A stretch of DNA of 64,000 nt from Chionis minor (Eukaryota; Chordata; Aves; Charadriiformes; Chionididae). Position numbers and translations under genes: made by a program. The stretch is taken from the NCBI GenBank assembly GCA_013398295.1, contig VZSF01007301.1:496001-560000 (forward strand). Direction: 5' to 3'. A model generated the notes under the pieces. The model did not search any database and had not been told where the DNA came from. It saw only the letters and a list, made by a program, of their open reading frames with translations. Shown piece after piece: positions 12,201-24,200 of the stretch (position 1 is the stretch's first letter; each line of letters opens with the position of its first letter).

Positions 12201-15200
12201 AGCTGGCACAGTTTAACTGGGCTTCTTTAAAATTCACACCTTCTGTTAAGCTCGATTTGATTTGGGCGAGTTTTACTCTGCCGGGAGAGGTGAGACCGGA
12301 CGCAGGGCCTGGTCCCATTCTTGACATGGGGAATATGATGCAGGAGCGAGAGCCCTCCACTTTGTTTGTGTACTCTTCAACTGCCATTTCTTTTGTTCCC
12401 GAAACCCCTTTCCCCTCTCAATCTCACAGGCTTAATTAGGACAGCTCTAATGAACATGGACAGAGAAGCGAAAGAATATTACGAAGTGATTATCCAGGCC
12501 AAGGATATGGGTGGACAGCTGGGAGGATTAGCTGGAACAACCACAGTCAACATCACGCTCTCTGATGTCAATGACAACCCACCCAGATTTCCGCAGAGTG
12601 AGTACCCGCTGCGTCAGGACGGGCGAAAAGCGGCGGCGGCGTTGTATGGCTGCCGTTTGCTCTCATTACAGCCATTTTCAAACTCAGGAGAGCAACAATT
12701 AGAGACGGACAGAATTTCGGGTCGGAGAAGGGGCTTTCCTTCAGAACATGTCAAAATGGAGCATTCACCAGCTTGTCTTTCAGAAGAGGTTGCTTACCTC
12801 CAAAATCACCAAAACCAACACTTTTTTTTTTTTTAAAGGGCAGGAAAATAATTTACAGCTAAAAGGAAAGAAGGAGATCTTTTGTGTTCCTAGGCTGCTC
12901 ATGGCCATTGCCTTTGGCTGCTAATTGCTGCCCTGATCCCCTTTTCTTCCTGCCTCCAAAAGGATGTCTGTCAAACCAGGGACATGTGGCAGTGCTGGAA
13001 GTTGAAAGATAATTCATTCAACACTCCAGCCCGGCCGCTGCAGGGGAGCGTCTGGCCACTGTACTGCCAGTGTGTAGACTGCGTTGTCATACAGGCTGCT
13101 CTCCAGTGAAGTTTCATCTAAACCTTGGCAATATGCAGTTAAACCCTAAGATATATAACAGCCACAGTTAATGGAATGCAAAAATAGGCAACTCCACTCT
13201 TATCAGAAATGCTGCGTTGTATTTACAGAAGTGAATCACAAAACAAGATTTGCAATATTTTGCTCTTTCTTTTTAAAATTATTTTAGAGCAAATTTGCCG
13301 ACATAATTCTATATTGCTGTTAAAAAGTTAAAAGAAACTTCTCAGGTTTGATTGACCGCTGTGTCTTTCCGTGGTGTAGATCAGTCTCAAGCCATTTCGC
13401 TTTTGCCATTTTTCTCATCTAGCTGAGAAATGAAAACTCCTGTGGTTCTTTTTGTTGCTATTCTTCTTCTCCATCTGTTTCTGCATGTTGCACCGCTAAA
13501 TCAAAGCACTCTACTGAGATCAGCAAGAAGCATCAATTCCCACTTTTCTTCTTCTGGCAGAGCAGCTTGTTGAACGCACCATTGCCGATCCTGTTCTGAA
13601 AGTGGCATGAATTGCAACTGTTTGATATCAAAGTCTTGATTAAGAAAAATGAGAAGAGAGCAAACTCCACTCTTGGTGTAATTCTGCCTTGTAAAGCTCA
13701 ATAACTGGTGGAGTTAACAGAGAGAGCGCAGCAAGGAAGGTTTGGACATACTTCGTGGTAGAGAAGTATTCTAGATACATTTGTATTTTTAAAACAACCT
13801 TTTAAAATAGCAGCTTTCTCTTTTCCCCAGGCTTGCTGCTAAGCGTATTAGGGATGCACCAAATCTGCTCAAGACAGGGTTTGTAGGGAGGGGTAGTATA
13901 TTTTAATAGAGTAACTGGTAAATTTGGAAGAAACAGGCAAGCTTCTGAGCTCTCAAAGCCTTGCTCAGGGTGGAAAAGAAGTTTACATGGAATTGAGAAA
14001 GGATTTGTGGTGCTCAAAACTTCTGTGTTTATTCCCGCTGTACAAGCTGATCTAATAAAAGATGCCCGTCCTATTAAATCTGCTTCATATCCTGCTCTAT
14101 ATCACGACTGCAGCAGCACTGGTGTTAATTGCTCTATTTTTCTAGCTAAAGTTCCCATTTTCAGGTATATTACTGTTTTGAAAAGAAGCCGTTGAACAAA
14201 CCTGTTGGTATGACAAACGCCTCAATAAAAATTTCCTGGGCAATTCAGTCTAGCTGTGGCCTTTTAAAGGAAACCACACTGCTGCTGCAGCTTTAGGAAA
14301 GGTACTGGGGATTCCCTGCAGGCTACGCAGTATTGCAGCCTGCCTCGATCTACTCTACTCTGCAAAGCAACTGCATTGCTGTGCAGTTTTTGGTTCCTTC
14401 TCACAGCTTGTTTTTCCCTCCCCGCTCCCTCTTCGCTGCCTGTGCCAGAGCATTATCAGATGAGCGTGCTGGAGTCCGCTCCCGTCAGCTCCACTGTGGG
14501 CCGCGTGGTTGCGAAAGACCTGGACGAAGGCATTAACGCAGAGATGAAATACAGCCTCGTGGATGGAGATGGACTGGATGTCTTTGATATTAACACTGAT
14601 CCTAATTACCAAGTTGGCATCATAACTGTGAGAAAGGTAGTAAAGTTTCCTTTTTATAGTGATTTATATGGCTAACAGTCCTGGTTACATTTTATGTGTG
14701 CCATATTCCCTTACGCCTGAAGTAACTTTGTTCCCGTTACATGACAGTAGCCCCTTTCCAGCTGCAAAACACAATTTCTTTAACATTCATTGCTAAAATA
14801 TGAAAGCAGACTGCATTCCTAGGAGCAACCTTTAAAAAGTGGGGACAGCATAAACATATCTTTTTCCACTGAAGGAATGTTCTGATTCACTATTTATCTA
14901 TTTAAATATTCTCTGTAGCTTAATTATCCTACAATGCAAGAAATTAGATCAATATTTGCATTTGAACTGTACACATTTTTCACTCCGGTGTCCCACAAAC
15001 AATAGTAAAGCATGCCTTAGAATTCTTTATAAACCAATAAAAGCCAGGCAGTTGTGTTTTTTAATTGCTGCTTGAAGATCCATAAATGCTAATTAGGCTA
15101 GAAGAAGTTGTCTCTAAAATGGCAGCTGTGAAACTTCTAGTACTCTGTACCGCAGGCTATACAGAAGGGAATAGAGTATTTTGCTTAGACTCCCTGCTAT

Positions 15201-18200
15201 AGGATATTTATTCTACAATCTTACATAAATACTAGAAGTTCAACTCTGTTTCTAGGTTATGAAATTGTAACTGTATTTCTGCCTAAGCATATCTAGTGTA
15301 CTAACAAGGAAGTATAGTCTCCATTTAAATAGTCTGGGACTAAATTGTGCACTAAAATGGAACAACACATGGGAGAGATTTGACCCTGCAAGCGTCTATG
15401 TCCTACAGTAAGGCATTTAAGCAAGTATTTATGGTCACCTTTCTCCAGCTCTTGTTTATGAACACTAGTCCCTGAAGTCAAGCATGCGCTTAAGTGCTTA
15501 GCTGGAAAGAAATAGATGTTGAATGCAAACTCTAATGTAATCTTTCATTCATTTATTGATAAAAGAAAATAGTTTCTTTGGAGTAGATGTGTCAATAAGC
15601 TTGACTTTTGTTATTATGACTACAGTTTTACTAGATGCTCATGTGTGTCAGGAGGAGGAGTTATAAAACGTTATGGCATCAGTGACAACAGCTATGTACT
15701 GGCATACTAGTACATACTGCTCTATCCACCTACTGTACATAAATGTTTGTAACATTCTATATATGCCTGTAGTTTTTTGTAATGTTATGTTTATCAATAG
15801 CCAAACAGTGGGAAAGTTGTCCTTTGAACCACTCAAAAAAAAAAAAAATTAAACTGGTGTTGAAAGAAAAAGATATCGGGGGGGGGGGGGGGGAANGGGG
15901 GGGAGAGACAATTCTAAACCCAGAATGAAATCTTCTTGGAAAGACAGCAAAAGTTTCCCTTTCATTTTTCTAGGCAGATTTCACAAACAAATTAACTAAC
16001 ACTTCTACCATGGGCATAAAACAGTCAGAGTTTACAGCTACAGACGAGACTGCTGCTTGCGGTCCTGTGGCCACTTATCTCGGCCAGCGAAATGCTGAAC
16101 ACTTCCTGAAGAGCTACAGTCCCTTCCCAGCTCCCTGCCTGGGAGGCTGATACTCACCCCAATGGCAGCCTTTCCCTTCTCCCTGCTTTGGCTTCCGCGC
16201 TGCCCGTTGGAGGCAGGGTGGTGGGTTACCCAGCCAGCAGGGAGCCCACAGCCCAGGGACCCCAGCACCGACCTCCTGCCCAGCCCCTGCCCGCTCAGCT
16301 GCTTTCTCACAGCAGCTCCTGCTAAATCCTGCTTGCATGGTGCACCTCTCCGTGCCTGTCTTAGCACCAGGGGAAGAAGGACAAGGATTAGGAGACGTCT
16401 CCGTGGGGCGCCTCTCCTCTCAGATGTGCTCTGCAGCATGCTCTGTTCACAGCAGAAGGCAACCTGCTTGCCCTCCCAATGGGACCAGTGTTGGAAAGAG
16501 GTGTGAGCGCACCCGTGGAAGACAGACCTGATNNNNNNNNNNNNNNNNNNNNNNNNNNNNNNNNNNNNNNNNNNNCAGTGACGTTGAGGTGTTGGCACGT
16601 GAGAGGATCTGGAGGAAAAGCCATGGTTGCCGATGAAGAAGTCCCAAGCAAAATGAGGGTGGCTGAACTCAAGAGCCACAAAAATGTGATGGTCTTGCAC
16701 ACTTGTTTGATTTCCTCACTTTTTCTAACTAGGTGATTAAGTCTTTTCCTAATGCAGTTGCGTTTTACACTTATTAAGTGCTTCTGTGATTTACCTGCTC
16801 TTTTTATAACTTAGCTGTTTAGCATATGTGCAATGTTTCTCATGCAGTTTTCTTCACATGAGAAACCACGAGATATAATGGCCTCTTTCTTAGTATACGT
16901 ACAGGCAGCTTTGCATTGCACATTCCTTGCCAGATGGACAATAAGTGTTGGTGGTCATGTGAATATATTTTATTGTTTTTCTTACAATGCATAAATATGC
17001 AACTGCTGGACCATAATGACTCTGTGGTAATGGGTAATATGTTTGTAGATCTAGATAAAACCTTGCTGACAAGTGCTATGCCTGCAGTAGTCACTGATCT
17101 ACCAGGTGGAACTAAGGGCAGCAGGAGCAAGTTTCAGATCATCTGCTTGTACCTGCTGCCACAGGTTGCACAGTTCATACAGAATTCCAGAATCACAGGG
17201 GTTGGAAGGGACCTCTGGAGATCACCTGGTCCAACCCCCCTGCCAGAGCAGGTCCACCTACAGCAGGTTGCACAGGATGGCATCCAGGTGGGTTTTGAAT
17301 GTCTCCAGAGTCGGAGACTCCACCACCTCTCTGGGCAGCCTGGTCCAGAGCTCTGTCTTTTAAATACCTCCTTCTTGGCATCCTCCTTCTCTATTTTCCT
17401 GCCCATCTCCTTGTCACAGTCTGGTGGTGGGTCTTCAACAAGGAAAAGCTGAATATGAAAAGCAACGGTGTTGGATGGGAACAGCAGTGATCTTACAGAG
17501 TCGGAATGAACAAAGGCTGTGCGTGATAGTTCCACACACATTGCTCAAATCCCGATGTGCAAATAAAGCCCCACATTTTGAATGCCATTCATGTAACAAA
17601 AAGGAGTATGTCCCTCTGGGCAACCCTGAGAATTGGGACATTTCTTTTCCGGTATGAAATTTGTCTTGCTGAGAATCTGGGCCAGCTAAGGGGATCCAGT
17701 TGTGCTGGTTTTCAGCATTCAGACACCCCAGAAGATACAAGTAAAGGGCTGTGACCATTTAACCACAGCGGGATTGCTTGTAACTTCTAACTACAACTTG
17801 GGAAGTATGACTGTGTCCTCTGCAAGGTGTACTCCATCTGGTGAAGATTTTTTTTATGTTTTGGAATGATCCTTCCATACTGTCATTCTGTTTGTCGGAT
17901 GCTCTTAGTCGTCTCTTATCAAGACTGGTAAATTTCACGTTAAATACAGAACTATCCATTTAGGTCTAAGCAGGCTCTATTTTCTTCAGGGATCTGTGAA
18001 AAGAAGGGGGAAAGGAGATGAAAAAATTATTTATTGAAAAGTTCAGTGCCAGCATCAATTATTTCTATATCTATGTACACCAAATAAGTAGTTTTATCTA
18101 GAAAGGGAATCAAATTCATGAAACTGCTAACAGAGGAAGCTGCCAGTCCTTTACCCATTATCCCAGAGAAGAAAAAAAAAAAAAAAAAAAAGATCCATTC

Positions 18201-21200
18201 CCACTCCTTGTTTCAAATAATACTTGCGTATTTAATACAAACTGGAAAGGCTCCTGCAGGAAGACGTTGGTGTAGCTCCTAGTGCTTTGAAATTAAACTA
18301 TTTGAAATAAACTGACTAGTGCTCTGGTCAGGGAGGAGATTCAAATCCTAGCACTCAGCACACCTGGGCTGTGAACCTGTGTTTAGGACACATACTGAGG
18401 AGGTGAAAAAACCCACTTCTAGAAAGGATGGATACTTGAGCTGGATCCCACGAGAGAGGCTGAACATGTCCCCTGCTCCCACTGGACCCCTTTAGTAGCT
18501 TGGCAGACAGGACGCTCCGGAGATGAGACCCGACCTCCTCAGGGAGAAAAGAGGATGCTAACTGGGACCTCCACCTCATGTGTGAGCATCCTTGCCCCTG
18601 CCACCAGGACCTATTTTTGAGGAACCAGCTCTTCATATCTTCACCCTGTTTTCAGGTGCTCCCATACTGCCTGTTTTGTGACTGTATTTTCCCCAGTGTG
18701 GCATGAAACACACTGTGTGAATCACAATGCAATGGTTGTGTGGCCACTTCTATTTTTATTTCAGCAAGGAGAATGAAAGAATATGTACTCTGAAGTGATT
18801 TGCAAATATTTCTCCTGGCTTTTTTAGTTCAACTGTCAAATTTTAAAAAAAAGAAAAAAGATGCAGACAGTGCCATTTCTAATACTACTGTCACTCAATG
18901 CTTTTTCTCCATCTGCAAATTTTTATCTTTGTTACCCTTATGATTAAAAATCATAGTAAAGATTTCTTTTTAAAAAGAAGGATCCATTTATATTAGAGGG
19001 CATCTTTTACTTCTGAAAATTAAAATTATATGGCCTAAATTATATTGCTAAGTGTGCCTAATGTTAGATATATTTTGCTTTTCAGCCTTTAAGCTTTGAG
19101 AGCAAGAAAAGCTACACCTTGAAAGTAGAGGGTGCCAACCCCCACCTGGAAATGCGGTTCCTGAACCTGGGTCCCTTCCGTGACACTACCACAGTCCACA
19201 TCAGCGTGGAGGATGTGGACGAACCGCCTGTGTTCGAGCCCAGCTTCTACTTTGTGGAAGTGCCCGAGGACGTGGAGATTGGAACCACCATACAGATCAT
19301 TTCTGCCAAGGACCCGGATGTGACCAACAACTCCATCAGGTCTGTCCTCTCTTTGCATGTTCTCCCTGGTACCTTTGGTTGGTGGGGCAGTGATGTGGCT
19401 GAAACAGCAGGAACTCCCTTTGCAGCCTACAGTAGTCATCAGTGGGTTTAGTCAAACCAGACCTCACACACTGTGGGGCTCTGCTACGACTGCCAAAGCA
19501 ATGCAGGAGCTCCACCCTTACCTTTTCTGTGGTACGGAGAACGTGTGCATCTAGCGTTGCAATGAACAGGTCAGGCATGTCCTGATGGCATACGTTAAAA
19601 ACAAACCCTGGACTCGCGTGCCTTTCCTGGCACAAAACCTGACAGTGCTGCTGAGACTCAGCTGCCATACCGAAGGGAAGGTAATCAACTCGCTTCTCCT
19701 CTCTCCCCCTTCTGTTTCAAAGCCTGCCTTTGTCAACAGCTCAAGCACACAGCTACTTTTGGAGTAGGTTGAATGCATACTAATAAATATTCATGAACCA
19801 CTAAATTATATAGTGTCTGGTCAAAGCTGCAGAACTAGATATTCCCATAAGGAGTTAAGAAAGGTAAAGTTGTATTTACACCCATGGGAGCTTCGTAGCT
19901 GCAACTCAGCAAGGAGCCAAAGGAGCAGATTTGTGTGATCACAGCGCTCTTTTCCATAGTGGCTGCCAAGTCAGCCCAGTTTATCAGAGAAGACTGTTTT
20001 TCTCTGAGGCCAGCCCACATACTAATTTTCACATCCTGCAGAAGCTCCTGGTGACTGCAAGTTAATAATCCCAGCAGGTTGGCTGCTTCTCACACCTGAG
20101 AAATGCTTTGGGTGTTGAGCTGCTGGTTGCCTAACTTTGCGTCAGTCTGGCTTCTGAATTGTCTTTGTCCAGGAATGGTCCTGGGAAATACAGGAGGGAG
20201 TCGAAACGTCGAGTATTTGGAGTTTTTGAAGAAAGTGAAATCTATATGAGCAACTCTGCGGGCTTCAGCTGTGAGATCTGAGGAGACACAAAGCCAGTTA
20301 ATGATATTGCTTTCTGTGTTGCTGCTCTAACTATTTTTTTCATCTCTGCTACCTTAATATACCTATCTTTTCTAGCTACATAATGAGGTTATCATACTTC
20401 TCATGACATTGTCTCAAATTCTTCAATAAAACTAAGTATTATACTGTCTGCATCACAATTTCATTACCCTAAACTTTTTTCCACCCACATCCTATTTTGC
20501 TGATTACTGTCTGGCATTATCCAAACACTGCAGTGCAAACAGCTTTGTGCTAATCTGCCTAAAATAGTATAAGAATAATTCTGCGGACTATCAGAGGGTA
20601 GAAGTGTTCATTGTTATTTTTAATGAGGTTTTTCTTAGTTTTCTTCAGAGCTTTCCAGTGACTACCCCTGATGAAGCAGCACTCTATAAAGCTCAAAATG
20701 CATCGCCAAAGATGTATTTAAAAAAAAAAAAAAAGTTGCAAATATCCACAGACTCCTTTGTAACTCTGTTCCTTGATAACTTCCACTTTTTCTTCCCATC
20801 TTCCTCTCTTCCCACTTTCTTTCCTCCCTCCCTTCTTCCCTCCTTCCTCTCCCACACCCAATATGTACAAATGTAAATGATTGAGGTAGAGAAAACAGGA
20901 AAAAAAAAAGAATAAACACCATTTGTAATGCTATCTAAAATGCGGAAGTTAACACTTGGTTCTCCTTGCCTCTCATGTGGTCTCCTCCATCCATGGCAGC
21001 TCTGTGCAGTATCAGTCAGGCAACGCCTCAGGCTTGCTCTGCATTCACTTTGCACAGGGCAAAGCAAAAGAAGAAACCAAAAATCCCAGATATTGTTACA
21101 CAAGCGGAAGTCCATCTTAACTTAAATCTGTCCTCTGACCCCTCCTTTTACCATTTTTTCAAGTATGGAAAAGCCAGGATACATCTCAGAAGGGCTCACT

Positions 21201-24200
21201 AAATATGGGGGAGCTCTCCAATCCTCATTTTGCCAGCATCCAATACCTGGCCTCCCACACTGTGAAATGCTGATGGCTGGAAATATGCCATGATTGTAGT
21301 TAAGTGATTCAGGAAGATTACCTAAAGAATACAGTGGAAATAAGTCTGAAGGAGCAGGTATTATTAACAGGAGAACTTAGATGGAGACTCCACCTGTGCC
21401 TCTTGACATCTGTGATTAATAGCACACTACTAATCACAAGGCCATATTCAATTTCAGATACTCGTTGACCTTAAACCGTCAGAGAGAAATTCTTTTTATA
21501 GCCCTCATACAAGAATAATTATTATAGCAAAATATAGCAACACTCGTACTTATTTCCTAAATAAATCAAATGCCTCAGAAATCTCTTTAAGAAAAGATGG
21601 AAGGGACTGGGAAGGAAATGGAAGCAAACCTGCCATCCCACCCTCTTTGATTTTTCTGAAAAAAAAAGTGTAAAAGTATTTCCCAACAACATAGCTCAAT
21701 AGCATTTTATATCCCAGTTTAATAAGCCCCTATACAGAGATCAGGCTGGCATGCTTGTTCCAGTGAATGCATTTGTGCTGAAAGGAGAAAATTCAGAAGA
21801 ATGAGCCTTGTTCAGCATCCATTATGAGCTTTCAACTCCCACCAACTTCAAAGTAAGAACCAACAAAAATGAGAATAAGTCTGGGTTCTGTTTTAGGCTG
21901 TGGCATTTACATAGTTGCCTGTGCAGCTTTTCCCAAGGGATCTCTTACCGTGCTAACGTAGCCAGCTAGGAAGGCAACTTGTATAAACTGCTGCTAAGAG
22001 CAAGGTGATGTGTATAAAGGGTATTGAGTATTTTAGACACCCTGCAAAATGATGCCTCTGACAGAGTACAGCAGTGACAGCTGTCAGTCAGCTGCCGCCC
22101 TGCCTGAGTCTTCTGGCCTGCAGGTACCACCACACTCCCCTGCTCATGGGTGCGAGAAGCTTGTTCCCAGCATTAAACTGGCCAAGCAGGTTCAGTAATT
22201 ATGATGAATCAACCTCACAGAAGGAGCTGTTTTTCCAGTTGGATGATATGAGAAAACCAGTCATCATCCCCGTTGTGTTGACATGGCTCAATGAGTCGGA
22301 TGGTCCAGGATCCAGGTGAAGTTTATTCCCCTCAAGAAGGAGAGAATATAAAAAGCACGTGGAAGGGAATAGTTCCTCCTCATCAGCATAGGTGGCCCCA
22401 GAGAATGATCTGATGTAAAGTCATTTTCATCCTTTCTGAATTGTGCCCAAGGAAAGGGCATAATTATTTTGCTTAGAAAAAGAAATCACACTTCTCACTG
22501 ACAGATTTTCTCTGTAAAGCAGATGTTCCTGTGCTGAGCTGTCCCTTGCTTTGAGGCTTCTTCCTCTAAATCTTCCTGTCTTGCAGCTCCAGCGAAGTAT
22601 TACTCACTGTTAAATGCTGTTAGCCACATGAATTTCTAGTGTTTTGAGCATCTCGCTCTGTACCTATACAAGTCAATGGAGCACACAACTAGGTTGTGGA
22701 AGAACGTGGATCTGCTGTGTATGACATTATTCCTGATGGGGTACTTTGTTGGTTATAACACAGCTTTCACAAGGGTTGCATAATACTTTAAATGTCTACT
22801 CTTGCAGATACTCGATTGACAGGAGCAGTGATCCAGGGCGGTTCTTTTATGTCGACATTACATCAGGAGCACTGATGACTGCAAGACCTCTTGACCGGGA
22901 GGACGTTTCTTGGCACAACATCACTGTGCTGGCCGTGGAGCTGAGTAAGGAGAATGCAGACTGTGCATAGATTAGAGAGATACAATAGACACAGCAGGCT
23001 GAGGGACCTGAATTCGGCAATTCACGTGTTCTTATGCACTGAGTGGGAAGCTGTGTTAACCAAGTTACTCTTCTTCAACAAGCAAAGACTGCATTTTTTT
23101 TTATTTTCTATGCTCTTTTTCACAGGGTGGTGGGGCAGGAGAGGCTGGCAATTAAATGTAGAGTGATGCTTTTTCAGTTCATTAGTATTCCAGGGATTTA
23201 CTTAAACTCTTCCTGATATTTCTGCAAGAACTCTCTCTCTCCAAATGGGCTAGGCAGCCGAAGCAGACGCTGTAAAAGCTGCACAGCTGCTAGAGCTGCC
23301 AGTCCAACCTGGGAGGGCCGAGTGGTGCAGGGACTGGTGGGCAGCAATGATCCTTCACTGCTAGGTCACTGGTTGAAATCTGGTCTAGTTCAGCAGCAAG
23401 TAAATGTCATCACAATCTGCTTGCTCCATAAATAATTTGGGCCAGAGTGCTTTGGGATCTTCTAGTATGCTGAACTCATTACGCTTTTGGGTTTCACAAT
23501 GAGCTAAAATTCAGCTCAGGGGTCATCCACACCAGGTGTTTACCAAGGCTATGAGAACAAGGAGATGCTGATCATGTCATACTGTCAGTATGAAAAATGT
23601 AGCTGAGTTTGAAATACTAACAGATATGAGCTTCATAAAGGAGCTCAGGATATACAAGCAAATAAAATAAAAGGTTCACCCAATCTTCGCCTGAAATCTC
23701 TTTGGTCTGCATAGCTTTTGCTCAGGATCTCAGTTCACCTGCTGAGGGGCAGCAGCTTTTCAGAAGTTTGCTACCATGAGCCATTCCTCATGTCCGAGAG
23801 AGCTTCCTGCACATCTATGCTATACCAGTGATATGGGGCAGTTTGAGAGGAAAAAAGTTTCGAGAAGCTTGCCCAAAACTGAATCAGCCGACTTGAAGTT
23901 AGCAGAGGGAAGATTTCACAAGAGCTGGGGTGACTCTGCCACGTATTTGCTGGCTGTTCCAGCACACGATGCCTTTCTGTCCGCTTTCTAGTAGTGAGAG
24001 GGCTTGGTGACACAGTAGGATCCCATTCCTATCTATTTTGATGCTAGTTGTCCTTTCAGACACCAATGGCCATTGCAATTCTATATAAACCCACATAAAC
24101 ATGTGGGCATTTGAAGGCATAGAGTGTACCATCAGCAAGTTTGCTGACGACACAAAACTGGGAGGGGTGGCTGACACGCTGAAAGGCTGCGCTGCCATTC

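Larger units (their letters stand above)
8922..12429 (+). other. CDH20 intron 3
   Basis: 3508 bases. The first 2.5 kb is unremarkable. A sense CR1 fragment lies at 11484-11860 and ends at an N. It is followed by a CpG-rich block (11934-12055) ending about 370 bases before exon 4. Confidence 0.85.
14637..19085 (+). other. CDH20 intron 5
   Basis: 4449 bases. It contains an A-run and poly-G with an N (15835-15903), a 43-N assembly gap (16533-16575), an antisense CR1 3' end (17187-17357) and an A-run (18173-18191). ORFs on either side of the N gap match no known protein. Confidence 0.85.

Noticed and set aside
11951..12439. 162-codon plus-strand ORF across the CpG-rich block
   Set aside because: High GC removes stop codons. 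The sequence resembles no protein and runs across the exon 4 acceptor in the wrong frame.
16038..16700. 220-codon minus-strand ORF
   Set aside because: It runs through the 43-N gap, so its length is not real, and the residues match nothing known.
20693..21115. 140-codon minus-strand ORF
   Set aside because: Crosses an A-run and a TTCC tract; low-complexity artefact.
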